Source of the DNA: Halieaceae bacterium
GTDB lineage: Bacteria > Pseudomonadota > Gammaproteobacteria > Pseudomonadales > Halieaceae
NCBI GenBank assembly: GCA_003523185.1
Contig: DPGN01000042.1
Span: forward strand, 1 to 24,439
Length of the DNA stretch: 24,439 nucleotides
Direction: 5' to 3'
Shown here: in pieces, positions 1 to 8,209 of the stretch
How positions within the stretch are numbered: the first letter of the stretch is position 1
How the letters are laid out: each line of letters opens with the position of its first letter
The notes under the pieces: model-generated
The model's input: the letters and a program-made list of their open reading frames with translations, nothing else
Databases searched by the model: none
What the model was told of the DNA's origin: nothing
Made by a program: the position numbers and the translations under genes

Positions 1-1299
1 ACGGAACTTGCGCTCTTAGGTACACAGTTTACGACTGAAGAGGCGATTGAAGTTGACGAAAACCTTCGCCCGGGCGATGAGCACGAAGAGATCGTCGAAA
101 ATGTGGGCTTTGGCCGTATCGCGGCGCAAACTGCCAAGCAGGTCATCGTGCAGCGTGTCCGAGAGGCTGAACGTGCACAGGTTGTGGACCAATACAAGGA
201 CCGCATGGGTGAGCTTCTGGCAGGCACTGTGAAGAAGGTCACGCGCGACAACATTATTCTGGATCTGGGTAACAATGCAGAGGGCTTGCTGCCTCGTTCA
301 GAGCTGGTCGGACGAGAGACATTTAGAATGAATGACCGCGTTCGGGCAATTCTTCTGGAGATTAATGAGGAATCACGAGGGCCACAGTTAATTCTCTCAC
401 GCGCTTGCAAGGAGATGCTGATCGAGCTCTTTAAGATCGAAGTGCCCGAGATCTCCGAAGGTGTCATTCAAATTCGATCGGCGGCGCGAGATCCGGGTTC
501 TCGCGCAAAGATCGCTGTGAAAACCGGTGATCAGCGTATCGATCCCGTGGGTGCCTGCGTCGGTATGCGAGGGTCGCGGGTACAAGCGGTATCCAACGAA
601 CTCGATACCGAGCGCGTTGATATCATTCTGTGGGACGACAACCCCGCGCAGTTGGTGATCAATGCCATGTCACCTGCGGAAGTCGAATCTATCGTTGTTG
701 ATGAAGACAGCAACACCATGGAGGTCGCGGTTGCCGAAGACAACCTAGCGCAAGCGATTGGCCGCGGAGGGCAGAACGTTCGTTTGGCCTCAGATCTCAC
801 CGGCTGGACCATCAATGTGATGAGCACAGACGAGGCGATCGAGAAGCAGGAGACCGAAGCCGGCGAGATCATGGAGACCTTCATGAATGCTCTCGACGTC
901 GATGAAGATGTGGCTGCTGTCTTAGTCGAGGAAGGGTTCACAACGGTTGAGGAAGTCGCTTACGTGCCTCTGGAAGAGATGGCTGGTATCGAAGGCTTCG
1001 ATGAGGACATTGCAGAGGAGCTTCGCGCCAGAGCCAAGGATGCACTGCTGACCATGGCGATCGCGTCTGAAGAGGAGCTGGGTTCCAATGAGCCCGCGCA
1101 GGACCTCCTTGAGATGCGAGGCATGGATAAGCAACTTGCTTATGTATTGGCAAGTATGAGCGTTATCACCATGGAGGATCTCGCTGAGCAGAGCGTGGAT
1201 GAGCTCATGGATATTGAAGGTATGACTGAAGAGTGGGCTGCGGAGCTCATCATGACTGCTCGCGAGCCGTGGTTCGCGGAAGAGGGGGAGTCTGCGTAA
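1..1299 (+). CDS. nusA: Transcription termination/antitermination factor NusA (5' end cut by window)
   Basis: The frame is open from base 1, so the start lies upstream. 432 codons are present; NusA in E. coli is about 495 residues, so roughly the first 60 are missing. NusA binds RNA polymerase and nascent RNA to control pausing, termination and antitermination. Visible parts in order: the end of the N-terminal polymerase-binding domain, an S1 domain (from about codon 70, GELLAGTVKKV), two KH domains (the second with AIGRGGQNVRLA), and two C-terminal acidic helix-hairpin-helix repeats, each with an EGF/EGM-type hairpin, ending in EPWFAEEGESA. It is the first visible gene of the nusA-infB-rbfA-truB-rpsO-pnp operon. 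infB follows after 55 bp without a terminator. Nothing about it is unusual apart from the truncation by the window edge. Confidence 0.97.
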   Translation, partial: TELALLGTQFTTEEAIEVDENLRPGDEHEEIVENVGFGRIAAQTAKQVIVQRVREAERAQVVDQYKDRMGELLAGTVKKVTRDNIILDLGNNAEGLLPRSELVGRETFRMNDRVRAILLEINEESRGPQLILSRACKEMLIELFKIEVPEISEGVIQIRSAARDPGSRAKIAVKTGDQRIDPVGACVGMRGSRVQAVSNELDTERVDIILWDDNPAQLVINAMSPAEVESIVVDEDSNTMEVAVAEDNLAQAIGRGGQNVRLASDLTGWTINVMSTDEAIEKQETEAGEIMETFMNALDVDEDVAAVLVEEGFTTVEEVAYVPLEEMAGIEGFDEDIAEELRARAKDALLTMAIASEEELGSNEPAQDLLEMRGMDKQLAYVLASMSVITMEDLAEQSVDELMDIEGMTEEWAAELIMTAREPWFAEEGESA

Positions 1300-1354
1300 G
1301 TAGCGGATTAAGCGAAACGACAGACGAACAACAGCGAAATTAGAGAGAGACGAA

Positions 1355-4051
1355 ATGGCTGAAGTAACGGTAGAGCAGTTAGCAAAGACCGTGGGAACAG
1401 ACCCCGATAAGCTGCTTTCGCAGATGAAGGATGCGGGTCTTCCGCATAAGAAAGCAGACGAAGGTGTCTCTGATGATGACAAGCGTACCCTGCTTGCCCA
1501 TTTGAAACGAAGCCACGGTAGCGAAGAAGCGGCGCCTCGAAAAATCACGTTGAAGCGCAAGTCGGTGAGCACCCTCAAAACGGGTGGCAGCTCGGGTAAG
1601 CGCACGGTGAATGTTGAGGTCCGCAAGAAGCGGACCTACGTTAAGCGCCCCGAAGCGGAGGAGGTGGCCGAGCCTGAAGTTCCAGAGGTGGCGCCTGCTG
1701 CAGAGGCAGTAGCGGAGCCAGTGGCTTCTGCTGATCCCGTTTCAGAGGCGGATGTGCCGGAAGTGGCTGCTGAAACCACCGATACTGTGGATGCACAGGA
1801 CGATGCTGCGCCTTTGACTGACGTTGTCGAGGAGACAGAGGAAGATCTGCGTAATTTAGACCCTGAGGTACTTCGGCAGCGTGCAGCTGCTCGTCGACGT
1901 GCCGAGGAGGAGGATCGTCAGCGTAAGCTGGACGAGACGGTCGCCGCACGAAAAGCGGACGAGGAACGAAAGAAGGCCGAGCAAGAGGCAGCTCAGAAGA
2001 CGGCTGCTGCAGAGAAAGCGGCTTCAACCCAAGGTGAAAAGCGACCTAAACGCTTGCATGAGGCACCTTCGAAAGATGGTGGACGTGATTCGGATGATAA
2101 CCGGCGAAAGCCTAGCCGCGGTCGTTTAGATCGCTCGAATATGTCGGGTGGTCGCGGGAAGCAGAGAGGCCACAATCTGTCGCTGAGCGATATTGAAGCA
2201 GCTGAATCAGGAGTGGGGCGTGCGCGCGGCGGTAAGCGACGACGGGGCGGCGACGAGCCGAACCAGCATGCCTTCGAGCAGCCTACCGAGAAGATTATTT
2301 ACGACGTCGAGTTGCCAGAAAACATTAGCGTGGGTGATCTTGCGCAGCAGATGGCGGTAAAAGCGGGTGTGGTGATTAAAGAGCTCATGAAGCTCGGTGT
2401 AATGGCAACCATTAACCAGATGATTGATCAGGACACAGCAAGCCTCGTGGTAGAGGAACTTGGCCATCGCATCAAGTTAAAAAGTGATGATGAGCTTGAG
2501 GAGCAGTTAGAGGAGTCTCTGGCAAGCCAAGCGGGCACACCTGAACTTCGAGCACCTGTGGTTACTGTGATGGGTCACGTCGATCACGGTAAGACATCGT
2601 TGCTTGACTACATTCGTAGCTCACGTGTCGCCGTCGGTGAGGCGGGTGGTATTACCCAGCATATTGGTGCTTACCATGTGAAGACTGATATGGGGATGAT
2701 CACTTTCCTAGATACGCCCGGTCACGCGGCCTTTACGGCGATGCGCGCTCGTGGCGCTAAGTCCACGGACATCGTTATTTTGGTGGTCGCCGCCGACGAT
2801 GGCGTGATGCCGCAGACAGAAGAGGCGGTCCAGCATGCACGAGCGGCTGGTGTGCCATTGGTTGTTGCCATTAACAAGATGGACAAGGAGGGCGCTGACC
2901 CCGACCGAGTCAAAAACGAATTAGCTGCAAAAGAAGTGATTCCGGAGGATTGGGGTGGTGATACTCAGTTTATCCCGGTCTCAGCGCATACAGGGGAAGG
3001 CATCGATACCTTATTAGAAGCCCTGTTGTTGCAGTCGGAGTTGCTTGAGCTGAAAGCACCAGCTGACGTTCCAGCTAGCGGTCTCGTGATTGAGTCGCGG
3101 CTTGATCGAGGACGCGGCCCTGTGGCGTCGCTATTGGTACAGCAAGGCACTCTGAATCAGGGTGATATCGTTCTCGCAGGCTTACAGTATGGTCGCGTTA
3201 GAGCCATGCTGGATGAAAACGGACAGCCGATTAAAGTCGCTGGTCCGAGCATCCCTGTTGAGATTTTAGGCCTTGATGGGACACCTGATGCGGGAGACCC
3301 CTTCGTAGCCGTTGAGAGTGAAAAGCGCGCTCGCGAAATTGCAGATTTCCGTCAAGAGAAGCAGCGATCCAGCAAGCTGGCTCGTCAGCAAGCCGCCAAG
3401 CTCGATAGCATGTTTGAGACGATGACGGCGGGTGAAGTACAAACGCTGAATATTGTCATCAAGGCGGATGTTCGAGGTTCACTTGAGGCGCTCCAGTCTT
3501 CATTGTCTGACCTGGGTAACGAAGAGGTTAAAGTCAATGTGGTTGCTGGCGGTGTTGGTGGTATCACCGAGACTGATATATCGCTGGCTATAACGAGTAA
3601 TGCGGTTATCTTCGGTTTCAATACGCGAGCCGACGCCAAGGCGCGTGGCTTGGCTGAAAATGAAGGCGTAGAAGTTCGCTACTACAACGTCATTTACGAT
3701 CTCATTGACGATGTTAAGGCAGCCTTGTCGGGTATGTTGTCGCCAGAGTTGCGCGAGGAGATTGTGGGTATCGCTGAAGTACGGGATGTTTTCCGCTCTC
3801 CCAAGTTTGGCCTTATCGCCGGTTGTATGGTGACGGAGGGTACAGTCTATCGCTCCAAGCCTATCCGTGTTTTGCGAGACAATATTGTTATCTACGAGGG
3901 CGAGCTCGAATCATTGCGTCGCTTTAAAGATGATGCGAATGAGGTTCGAAGTGGTACCGAGTGCGGTATCGGCGTGAAGAACTACACCGACGTAAAAGTG
4001 GGCGACCTCATCGAAGTATTCGATGTCAACGAAGTTGCCCGGTCTCTGTAG
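1355..4051 (+). CDS. infB: Translation initiation factor IF-2
   Basis: A GTPase that delivers initiator tRNA to the 30S subunit and promotes subunit joining. The protein has 898 residues, close to E. coli IF2 (890). An IF2_N module occupies residues 1-50, followed by a long charged Ala/Glu/Lys/Arg-rich linker (about 55-300) and a second IF2_N-like module (about 315-370). The G domain carries G1 GHVDHGKT at 407-414, G3 DTPGH at 453-457 and G4 NKMD at 507-510. Domains II, III and the tRNA-binding C-terminal domain complete it. The ATG is preceded by a purine run (agagagagacgaa) and starts a clear IF2_N, so this start is preferred. Shorter isoforms from internal starts in the linker, as in E. 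coli, are possible but not shown here. Confidence 0.98.
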   Translation: MAEVTVEQLAKTVGTDPDKLLSQMKDAGLPHKKADEGVSDDDKRTLLAHLKRSHGSEEAAPRKITLKRKSVSTLKTGGSSGKRTVNVEVRKKRTYVKRPEAEEVAEPEVPEVAPAAEAVAEPVASADPVSEADVPEVAAETTDTVDAQDDAAPLTDVVEETEEDLRNLDPEVLRQRAAARRRAEEEDRQRKLDETVAARKADEERKKAEQEAAQKTAAAEKAASTQGEKRPKRLHEAPSKDGGRDSDDNRRKPSRGRLDRSNMSGGRGKQRGHNLSLSDIEAAESGVGRARGGKRRRGGDEPNQHAFEQPTEKIIYDVELPENISVGDLAQQMAVKAGVVIKELMKLGVMATINQMIDQDTASLVVEELGHRIKLKSDDELEEQLEESLASQAGTPELRAPVVTVMGHVDHGKTSLLDYIRSSRVAVGEAGGITQHIGAYHVKTDMGMITFLDTPGHAAFTAMRARGAKSTDIVILVVAADDGVMPQTEEAVQHARAAGVPLVVAINKMDKEGADPDRVKNELAAKEVIPEDWGGDTQFIPVSAHTGEGIDTLLEALLLQSELLELKAPADVPASGLVIESRLDRGRGPVASLLVQQGTLNQGDIVLAGLQYGRVRAMLDENGQPIKVAGPSIPVEILGLDGTPDAGDPFVAVESEKRAREIADFRQEKQRSSKLARQQAAKLDSMFETMTAGEVQTLNIVIKADVRGSLEALQSSLSDLGNEEVKVNVVAGGVGGITETDISLAITSNAVIFGFNTRADAKARGLAENEGVEVRYYNVIYDLIDDVKAALSGMLSPELREEIVGIAEVRDVFRSPKFGLIAGCMVTEGTVYRSKPIRVLRDNIVIYEGELESLRRFKDDANEVRSGTECGIGVKNYTDVKVGDLIEVFDVNEVARSL

Positions 4052-4061
4052 GTAAAACGCT

Positions 4062-4457
4062 TTGGGTCAAGAGTTCAGCCGGACTGAGAGAGTCGCTGAC
4101 TTTTTGCAGCAGGAGCTAGCAAAGCTCCTACTGCACAGTGTTCGCGATCCGAGGGCCGAGTTTGTCAGCATTACAGCGGTCGAGGTTAGTCGAGATTTAC
4201 GTTATGCGAAGGTATTCTTCACCAAGTTAGGCCTAGATGACGCTAAATCGGCAGAAGAGGTGACTCGTGTACTCGATAAAGCCGCTGGTTTTCTGCGTAG
4301 CGAAATCGCTCGTGAATCGACCTTGAGAACCGTGCCCAAACTCACGTTTAAATTTGACGAGAGCGTTGGCCGCGGTCGTCACATGGAGGCGCTATTGGGC
4401 AAGGCCCGTGCATCGGACGCTCAAAACCTAGACCCTTCGGGCGTAGACGAGACCTAA
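4062..4457 (+). CDS. rbfA: 30S ribosome-binding factor RbfA
   Basis: A cold-shock-associated maturation factor of the 30S subunit that acts on the 5' end of 16S rRNA. 131 residues, matching the family length (E. coli 133). The N-terminal EFSRTERVADFLQQELA and the KH-like core with VEVSRDLRYAKVFFT are characteristic. The start is TTG: no ATG is available near the conserved N-terminus, and an AGGT box at 4050-4053, overlapping the infB stop codon, lies 8 bases upstream. The gene starts 10 bp after infB and stops 1 bp before truB, so translational coupling is likely. A weak start and a Shine-Dalgarno inside the upstream stop would make RbfA synthesis depend on infB translation (inference). Confidence 0.95.
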   Translation: MGQEFSRTERVADFLQQELAKLLLHSVRDPRAEFVSITAVEVSRDLRYAKVFFTKLGLDDAKSAEEVTRVLDKAAGFLRSEIARESTLRTVPKLTFKFDESVGRGRHMEALLGKARASDAQNLDPSGVDET

Positions 4458-4458
4458 C

Positions 4459-5379
4459 ATGGCGCGCCGGCGGAAAGGGCGGGCAGTCACAGGTATTCTC
4501 GTTCTCGATAAGCCTATCGGCCCCTCATCAAATCAAGCACTGCAACGCGTCCGTCACCTGTTTAATGCGGCCAAAGCGGGTCATACCGGTAATCTGGACC
4601 CGTTGGCGAGCGGCGTGCTGCCTATTTGTCTGGGCGAGGCCACCAAGCTCTCACAGTTTTTACTGGACTCCAATAAAGCGTATGACGCGACGGTCAGTTT
4701 TGGCATCAAAACGACCACGGGAGATAGTGAAGGTGAGGTCCTAGCGGAGCAGACTGCTGAGGTACTGACAACCGATCATGTCACTGCCGCGCTCGCCTCC
4801 TTTGTCGGCGAGTTTGATCAGACACCCCCCATGCACTCCGCATTGAAAGTTGATGGCCAGCCGCTTTACAAGCTGGCGAGACAGGGTAAGGAAGTTGAGA
4901 GAAAGGCGCGTCGGATTGCTGTTCATTCGATTGAAATGACGTCGTTTGCACCGGGCGTCGTTGCAACATCGGATATTCGAGTGTCCTGTACTAAGGGGAC
5001 CTATATACGAACACTGTCAGAGGACTTAGCGGAGGCAGTGGGACTCCCGGGTCATATGAGCGCTCTGCGAAGAACAGCGACCGGTCCTTTTGATCTGAGC
5101 CAATCGATTGATCTGCAGACGCTGGTCGATGTGGCCGAAAAGGAAGGACCCGATGCGCTTGACCAGTTTCTCATCGATCCCGAAATTGCTGTGGGTCACC
5201 TGGAGAGGGTTGAACTCAGCGATTCTGCGGCTTTCTACCTAAAACAAGGACAACCGGTCCTAGTGCGAAATGCGCCGCTTAGTGGTATGGTGCGCATCGC
5301 TGAAGCGGGTGGGCCATTTTTGGGTATCGGAGTGATGCTAGACGACGGCCGAGTCGCTCCGAAGCGACTGTTTGTATAG
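4459..5379 (+). CDS. truB: tRNA pseudouridine-55 synthase TruB
   Basis: Isomerises U55 to pseudouridine in the T-loop of elongator tRNAs. 306 residues (E. coli 314). The catalytic aspartate is D47 in GHTGNLDPLASG, the family signature. The RNA-binding region KGTYIRTLSEDLAEAVG follows, and then a C-terminal PUA-like domain ending in GRVAPKRLFV. The start ATG lies 1 bp after the rbfA stop. A basic N-terminus (MARRRKGRA) precedes the fold. It sits in its usual operon place between rbfA and rpsO. Confidence 0.97.
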   Translation: MARRRKGRAVTGILVLDKPIGPSSNQALQRVRHLFNAAKAGHTGNLDPLASGVLPICLGEATKLSQFLLDSNKAYDATVSFGIKTTTGDSEGEVLAEQTAEVLTTDHVTAALASFVGEFDQTPPMHSALKVDGQPLYKLARQGKEVERKARRIAVHSIEMTSFAPGVVATSDIRVSCTKGTYIRTLSEDLAEAVGLPGHMSALRRTATGPFDLSQSIDLQTLVDVAEKEGPDALDQFLIDPEIAVGHLERVELSDSAAFYLKQGQPVLVRNAPLSGMVRIAEAGGPFLGIGVMLDDGRVAPKRLFV

Positions 5380-5391
5380 CAGTCATTAATC

Positions 5392-5441
5392 AGCCCCCCT
5401 GTAAACCTGCACGGGTGGGCTCAGAGTAACGCAGGTTGGAG
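5392..5441 (+). promoter_or_regulatory. Predicted S15 autoregulatory pseudoknot in the rpsO leader
   Basis: In the truB-rpsO gap, AGCCC (5392-5396) pairs with GGGCT (5417-5421), extended by CC/GG after one mismatch. The loop of that hairpin contains AACCTGC (5404-5410), perfectly complementary to GCAGGTT (5431-5437). The second helix abuts the Shine-Dalgarno TTGGAG (5436-5441) ahead of the rpsO ATG at 5449. This is an H-type pseudoknot overlapping the ribosome-binding site. In E. coli, S15 represses its own mRNA by stabilising a pseudoknot in the same place. The pairing is seen directly; S15 binding is inferred. Confidence 0.7.
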
Positions 5442-5448
5442 AAATATC

Positions 5449-5718
5449 ATGGCACTAGATGCAGCACGTAAAGCTCAAATCGTGGACGACTACAAGCAGT
5501 CTGACGGCGATACAGGATCACCCGAAGTTCAGGTCGCTCTGTTGACCGCAAATATTGAGCAGCTACAGCAGCACTTTAAAGAGCATGCACAGGACCACCA
5601 TTCACGTCGTGGTCTCATTCGCATGGTTAACCAGCGCCGTAAACTGTTGGATTACTTGAAGCGCAAGGACACATCTCGTTACGCAACATTGATTAAGCGT
5701 CTTGGCTTGCGCCGATAA
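5449..5718 (+). CDS. rpsO: 30S ribosomal protein S15
   Basis: A primary 16S rRNA-binding protein of the small subunit platform, also forming an inter-subunit bridge. 89 residues, the same as E. coli S15. Recognisable segments are the QSDGDTGSPEVQVALLT N-terminus, the HHSRRGLIRMVNQRRKLLDYL rRNA-binding helices, and the YATLIKRLGLRR end. The ATG has a good Shine-Dalgarno (TTGGAG) 7 bases upstream, which is also one arm of the predicted leader pseudoknot. It is followed by a hairpin and then pnp, the usual rpsO-pnp pair. Confidence 0.99.
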   Translation: MALDAARKAQIVDDYKQSDGDTGSPEVQVALLTANIEQLQQHFKEHAQDHHSRRGLIRMVNQRRKLLDYLKRKDTSRYATLIKRLGLRR

Positions 5719-5729
5719 AAACGACTTAG

Positions 5730-5758
5730 GGCCGGCTTTATGCCGGCCAATTTATTTT
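5730..5758 (+). terminator. GC-rich hairpin between rpsO and pnp (partial terminator or mRNA 3'-end stem)
   Basis: GGCCGGC (5730-5736), loop TTTAT, GCCGGCC (5742-5748): a perfect 7-bp stem followed by the T-rich stretch AATTTATTTT. It lies 11 bp after the rpsO stop and 22 bp before the pnp start. In E. coli a leaky terminator sits in the same gap. The T-tract here is interrupted, so read-through into pnp is expected. Confidence 0.65.
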
Positions 5759-5770
5759 GGAGATAGTTAA

Positions 5771-8092
5771 GTGAACGTTGTTACTAAAACTTTCCAGTAC
5801 GGTGACCAAGAGGTCACGCTGGAAACAGGACGCATAGCGCGTCAAGCCTCGGGAGCCGTTATGGTGACCATGGGCACTACCTCCGTGCTTTGCACAGTGG
5901 TAGCTCAACAGAAAGCAAAGCCCGGACAAGATTTTTTCCCACTGTCCGTCCACTACATTGAGAAAGCCTATTCAGTGGGCAAAATCCCAGGCGGATTTTT
6001 CAAGCGCGAGGGGCGACCCAGCGAGAAAGAAACGCTGACCTCGCGCCTCATCGACCGTCCAATTCGTCCGCTCTTCGCTGATGGTTTCATGAACGAAGTG
6101 CAGGTGGTCTGCACGGTGATGTCTGCTGATTTGGATACGGATCCCGATATTCCTGCAATGATCGGAACATCGGCGGCGCTGGCGATATCAGGGTGTCCAT
6201 TCAATGGCCCAATTGGTGGTGCTCGCGTTGGCTTTAGTGAAGCGGATGGCTACGTGCTCAACCCTAGCTATTCGGCTTTGAAAGAGAGCAAGCTGGATAT
6301 GGTCGTCGCCGGTACCCGTGATGCAGTTCTTATGGTCGAATCAGAGGCAAAAGAGCTCTCGGAAGACCAGATGCTGGGCGCTGTTTTATATGCGCACCAG
6401 GAAATGCAAACCGTTATCAAAGCCATTGACGAGCTGGTTGAAGAGGCTGGCAAGCCCCGTTGGGATTGGTCTGCGCCAGAGGTCGATGAAGCACTGCGGG
6501 CGCAGGTCGAAGAGGCTGCAGGCGCTGATCTCGGTGAGGCGTATCGCATTACAGAAAAAGCGTCACGATACGAGCGAGTCAGTCAGATCAAAGATGCCGT
6601 TGTTGAGGCACTTGCCGTTGAAGGCGGTCCTTCCGCGGACGACATCAAGGACGAGTTCAAGTCGCTCGAGAAGCGCATCGTTCGGCAGCGCATCTTGGCC
6701 GGCGAGCCACGTATCGATGGTCGTGATGGCCGCACGGTGCGTCAGATTGCATGCGAAGTCGATGTTCTGGATAACGTACACGGCTCATCTTTGTTCACGC
6801 GTGGCGAGACACAGGCGATTGGTGCCGTGACGCTCGGTTCAACCCGCGATGCGCAGATCATTGATGCACTCGAAGGCGAGCGCCGCGATCCTTTCATGTT
6901 GCACTACAACTTCCCTCCTTACTCTGTGGGCGAGGCGGGGCGTATGGGGTTCACCGGGCGTCGTGAAATCGGCCATGGCCGTTTGGCACGCCGTGGTCTG
7001 GCGGCTGTACTGCCGAATAACGATGAGTTTCCTTACACGATCCGCGTCGTATCTGAGATTACAGAATCGAACGGTTCAAGCTCTATGGCATCCGTCTGTG
7101 TGGGCTCGCTCGCGATGATGGCGGCTGGCGTACCACTGAAGGCTCCTGTAGCAGGTATCGCGATGGGTCTGGTGAAGGAAGGCAACCAGTTTGCGGTTCT
7201 CACCGATATTTTGGGTGATGAAGATCACCTGGGTGACATGGACTTTAAAGTCGCGGGTACGTCGGCTGGTGTCACTGCGTTGCAGATGGACATCAAGATC
7301 GAAGGTATCAATGAGCAGATTATGGAAGTGGCGTTGGAGCAGGCATTGCACGCTCGTCTTCACATCCTCGGCCAGATGAATGCGGTTTTGGAGTCTGCGC
7401 GAGAGATCACATCCGAAAATGCACCGAGCATGGTGACCCTGAAGGTAGACTCGGACAAGATCCGCGACATTATTGGTAAGGGCGGCGCAACTATTCGTCA
7501 GATCACTGAGGACTCGGGTGCTACGGTTGATATCGATGACGACGGTACTGTGAAGGTCTTTGGTCAAAACCAGTCGGCGCGCGATGCGGCGGTTGAGATG
7601 ATTATGGCTATTACAGCTGAGGCCGAGGTTGGTGCGGTTTACACCGGCACGGTCGCTCGTATTGTTGATTTCGGCGCGTTCATCACAATTCTGCCTGGCA
7701 AGGATGGCTTGCTCCACATTTCTCAAATTGCCAATGAGCGGGTTGAGAACGTCAGCGATTTTCTGACCGAGGGACAGGAAGTCACGGTTAAATGTCTCGA
7801 TGTCGATCAGCGCGGACGCATCAAGCTCTCCATCAAAGAGTTGCTGGAAGATGAGGTAGCTGATGAAGCCCCATCAGCTGATGCTGAAGAAGCTGAAAAC
7901 TCTGTTGCTGAAGAAGCTGTCAGTGAAGAAGCGACCGAGGTATCGGACGCAGACTCAGGTGCTGCGGAAGAGGCGGCGGACGAGGAAGCCACTGATGATG
8001 CGGCGGACGAGGAAGCCACTGATGATGCGGCGGACGCCGAGGAGGCATCAGAAGACGCGTCTGATGATGCAGATGAGGATGAGGCTAAGTAA
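5771..8092 (+). CDS. pnp: Polyribonucleotide nucleotidyltransferase (PNPase)
   Basis: A phosphorolytic 3'-to-5' exoribonuclease and degradosome component. 773 residues against about 711 in E. coli. It starts at GTG with the Shine-Dalgarno TTGGAG about 9 bases upstream. Domains in order: RNase PH 1 (KIPGGFFKREGRPSEKE), the alpha-helical linker, RNase PH 2 with the catalytic-site segment TSAGVTALQMDIKI, a KH domain with GKGG at 569-572, and an S1 domain from about 621 (GAVYTGTVARIVDFGAF). The extra length is an acidic Ala/Glu/Asp tail from about residue 693 to the end, part of it from a 27-bp tandem repeat. No long RNase III-type stem of the kind known from E. coli pnp is visible in the short upstream leader. 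Confidence 0.98.
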   Translation: MNVVTKTFQYGDQEVTLETGRIARQASGAVMVTMGTTSVLCTVVAQQKAKPGQDFFPLSVHYIEKAYSVGKIPGGFFKREGRPSEKETLTSRLIDRPIRPLFADGFMNEVQVVCTVMSADLDTDPDIPAMIGTSAALAISGCPFNGPIGGARVGFSEADGYVLNPSYSALKESKLDMVVAGTRDAVLMVESEAKELSEDQMLGAVLYAHQEMQTVIKAIDELVEEAGKPRWDWSAPEVDEALRAQVEEAAGADLGEAYRITEKASRYERVSQIKDAVVEALAVEGGPSADDIKDEFKSLEKRIVRQRILAGEPRIDGRDGRTVRQIACEVDVLDNVHGSSLFTRGETQAIGAVTLGSTRDAQIIDALEGERRDPFMLHYNFPPYSVGEAGRMGFTGRREIGHGRLARRGLAAVLPNNDEFPYTIRVVSEITESNGSSSMASVCVGSLAMMAAGVPLKAPVAGIAMGLVKEGNQFAVLTDILGDEDHLGDMDFKVAGTSAGVTALQMDIKIEGINEQIMEVALEQALHARLHILGQMNAVLESAREITSENAPSMVTLKVDSDKIRDIIGKGGATIRQITEDSGATVDIDDDGTVKVFGQNQSARDAAVEMIMAITAEAEVGAVYTGTVARIVDFGAFITILPGKDGLLHISQIANERVENVSDFLTEGQEVTVKCLDVDQRGRIKLSIKELLEDEVADEAPSADAEEAENSVAEEAVSEEATEVSDADSGAAEEAADEEATDDAADEEATDDAADAEEASEDASDDADEDEAK
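7973..8036 (+). repeat. 27-bp tandem repeat in the acidic tail of pnp
   Basis: Two identical 27-bp units (7973-7999 and 8000-8026) and the first 10 bases of a third. Each encodes AADEEATDD in frame. The copies are identical at DNA level, which points to recent slippage or duplication. Copy number may vary among strains. Confidence 0.9.
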
Positions 8093-8106
8093 TCACGGCT
8101 CACACC

Positions 8107-8137
8107 AAAAAGGCCCGCAGCAGCGGGCCTTTTTTTT
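8107..8137. terminator. Intrinsic terminator after pnp, probably bidirectional
   Basis: AGGCCCGC (8111-8118), loop AGCA, GCGGGCCT (8123-8130): a perfect 8-bp GC-rich stem. It is followed on the plus strand by seven more T and preceded by AAAA. On the minus strand the stem is followed by a shorter T run. It lies between the convergent pnp and acs genes and can serve both. Confidence 0.93.
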
Positions 8138-8209
8138 ACCTGAGCGTTTTTTGCCCAGGAGATGACTTGTATCGAAGAAGGCTTGCCGCGCCTTGTTCAA
8201 CCTCGAAGA

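Noticed and set aside
922..1626. Minus-strand frame of 234 codons across the nusA-infB junction
   Set aside because: Antisense to two certain genes, and rich in Ser/Arg/Leu as expected of a shadow frame.
7076..7726. Minus-strand frame of 216 codons opposite pnp
   Set aside because: Shadow of the RNase PH 2 and KH regions of pnp; no family resemblance.
7807..8103. Minus-strand Ser/Ala-rich frame of 98 codons
   Set aside because: Antisense of the acidic tail of pnp; its composition is explained by the GAA/GAT/GCG codons read backwards.
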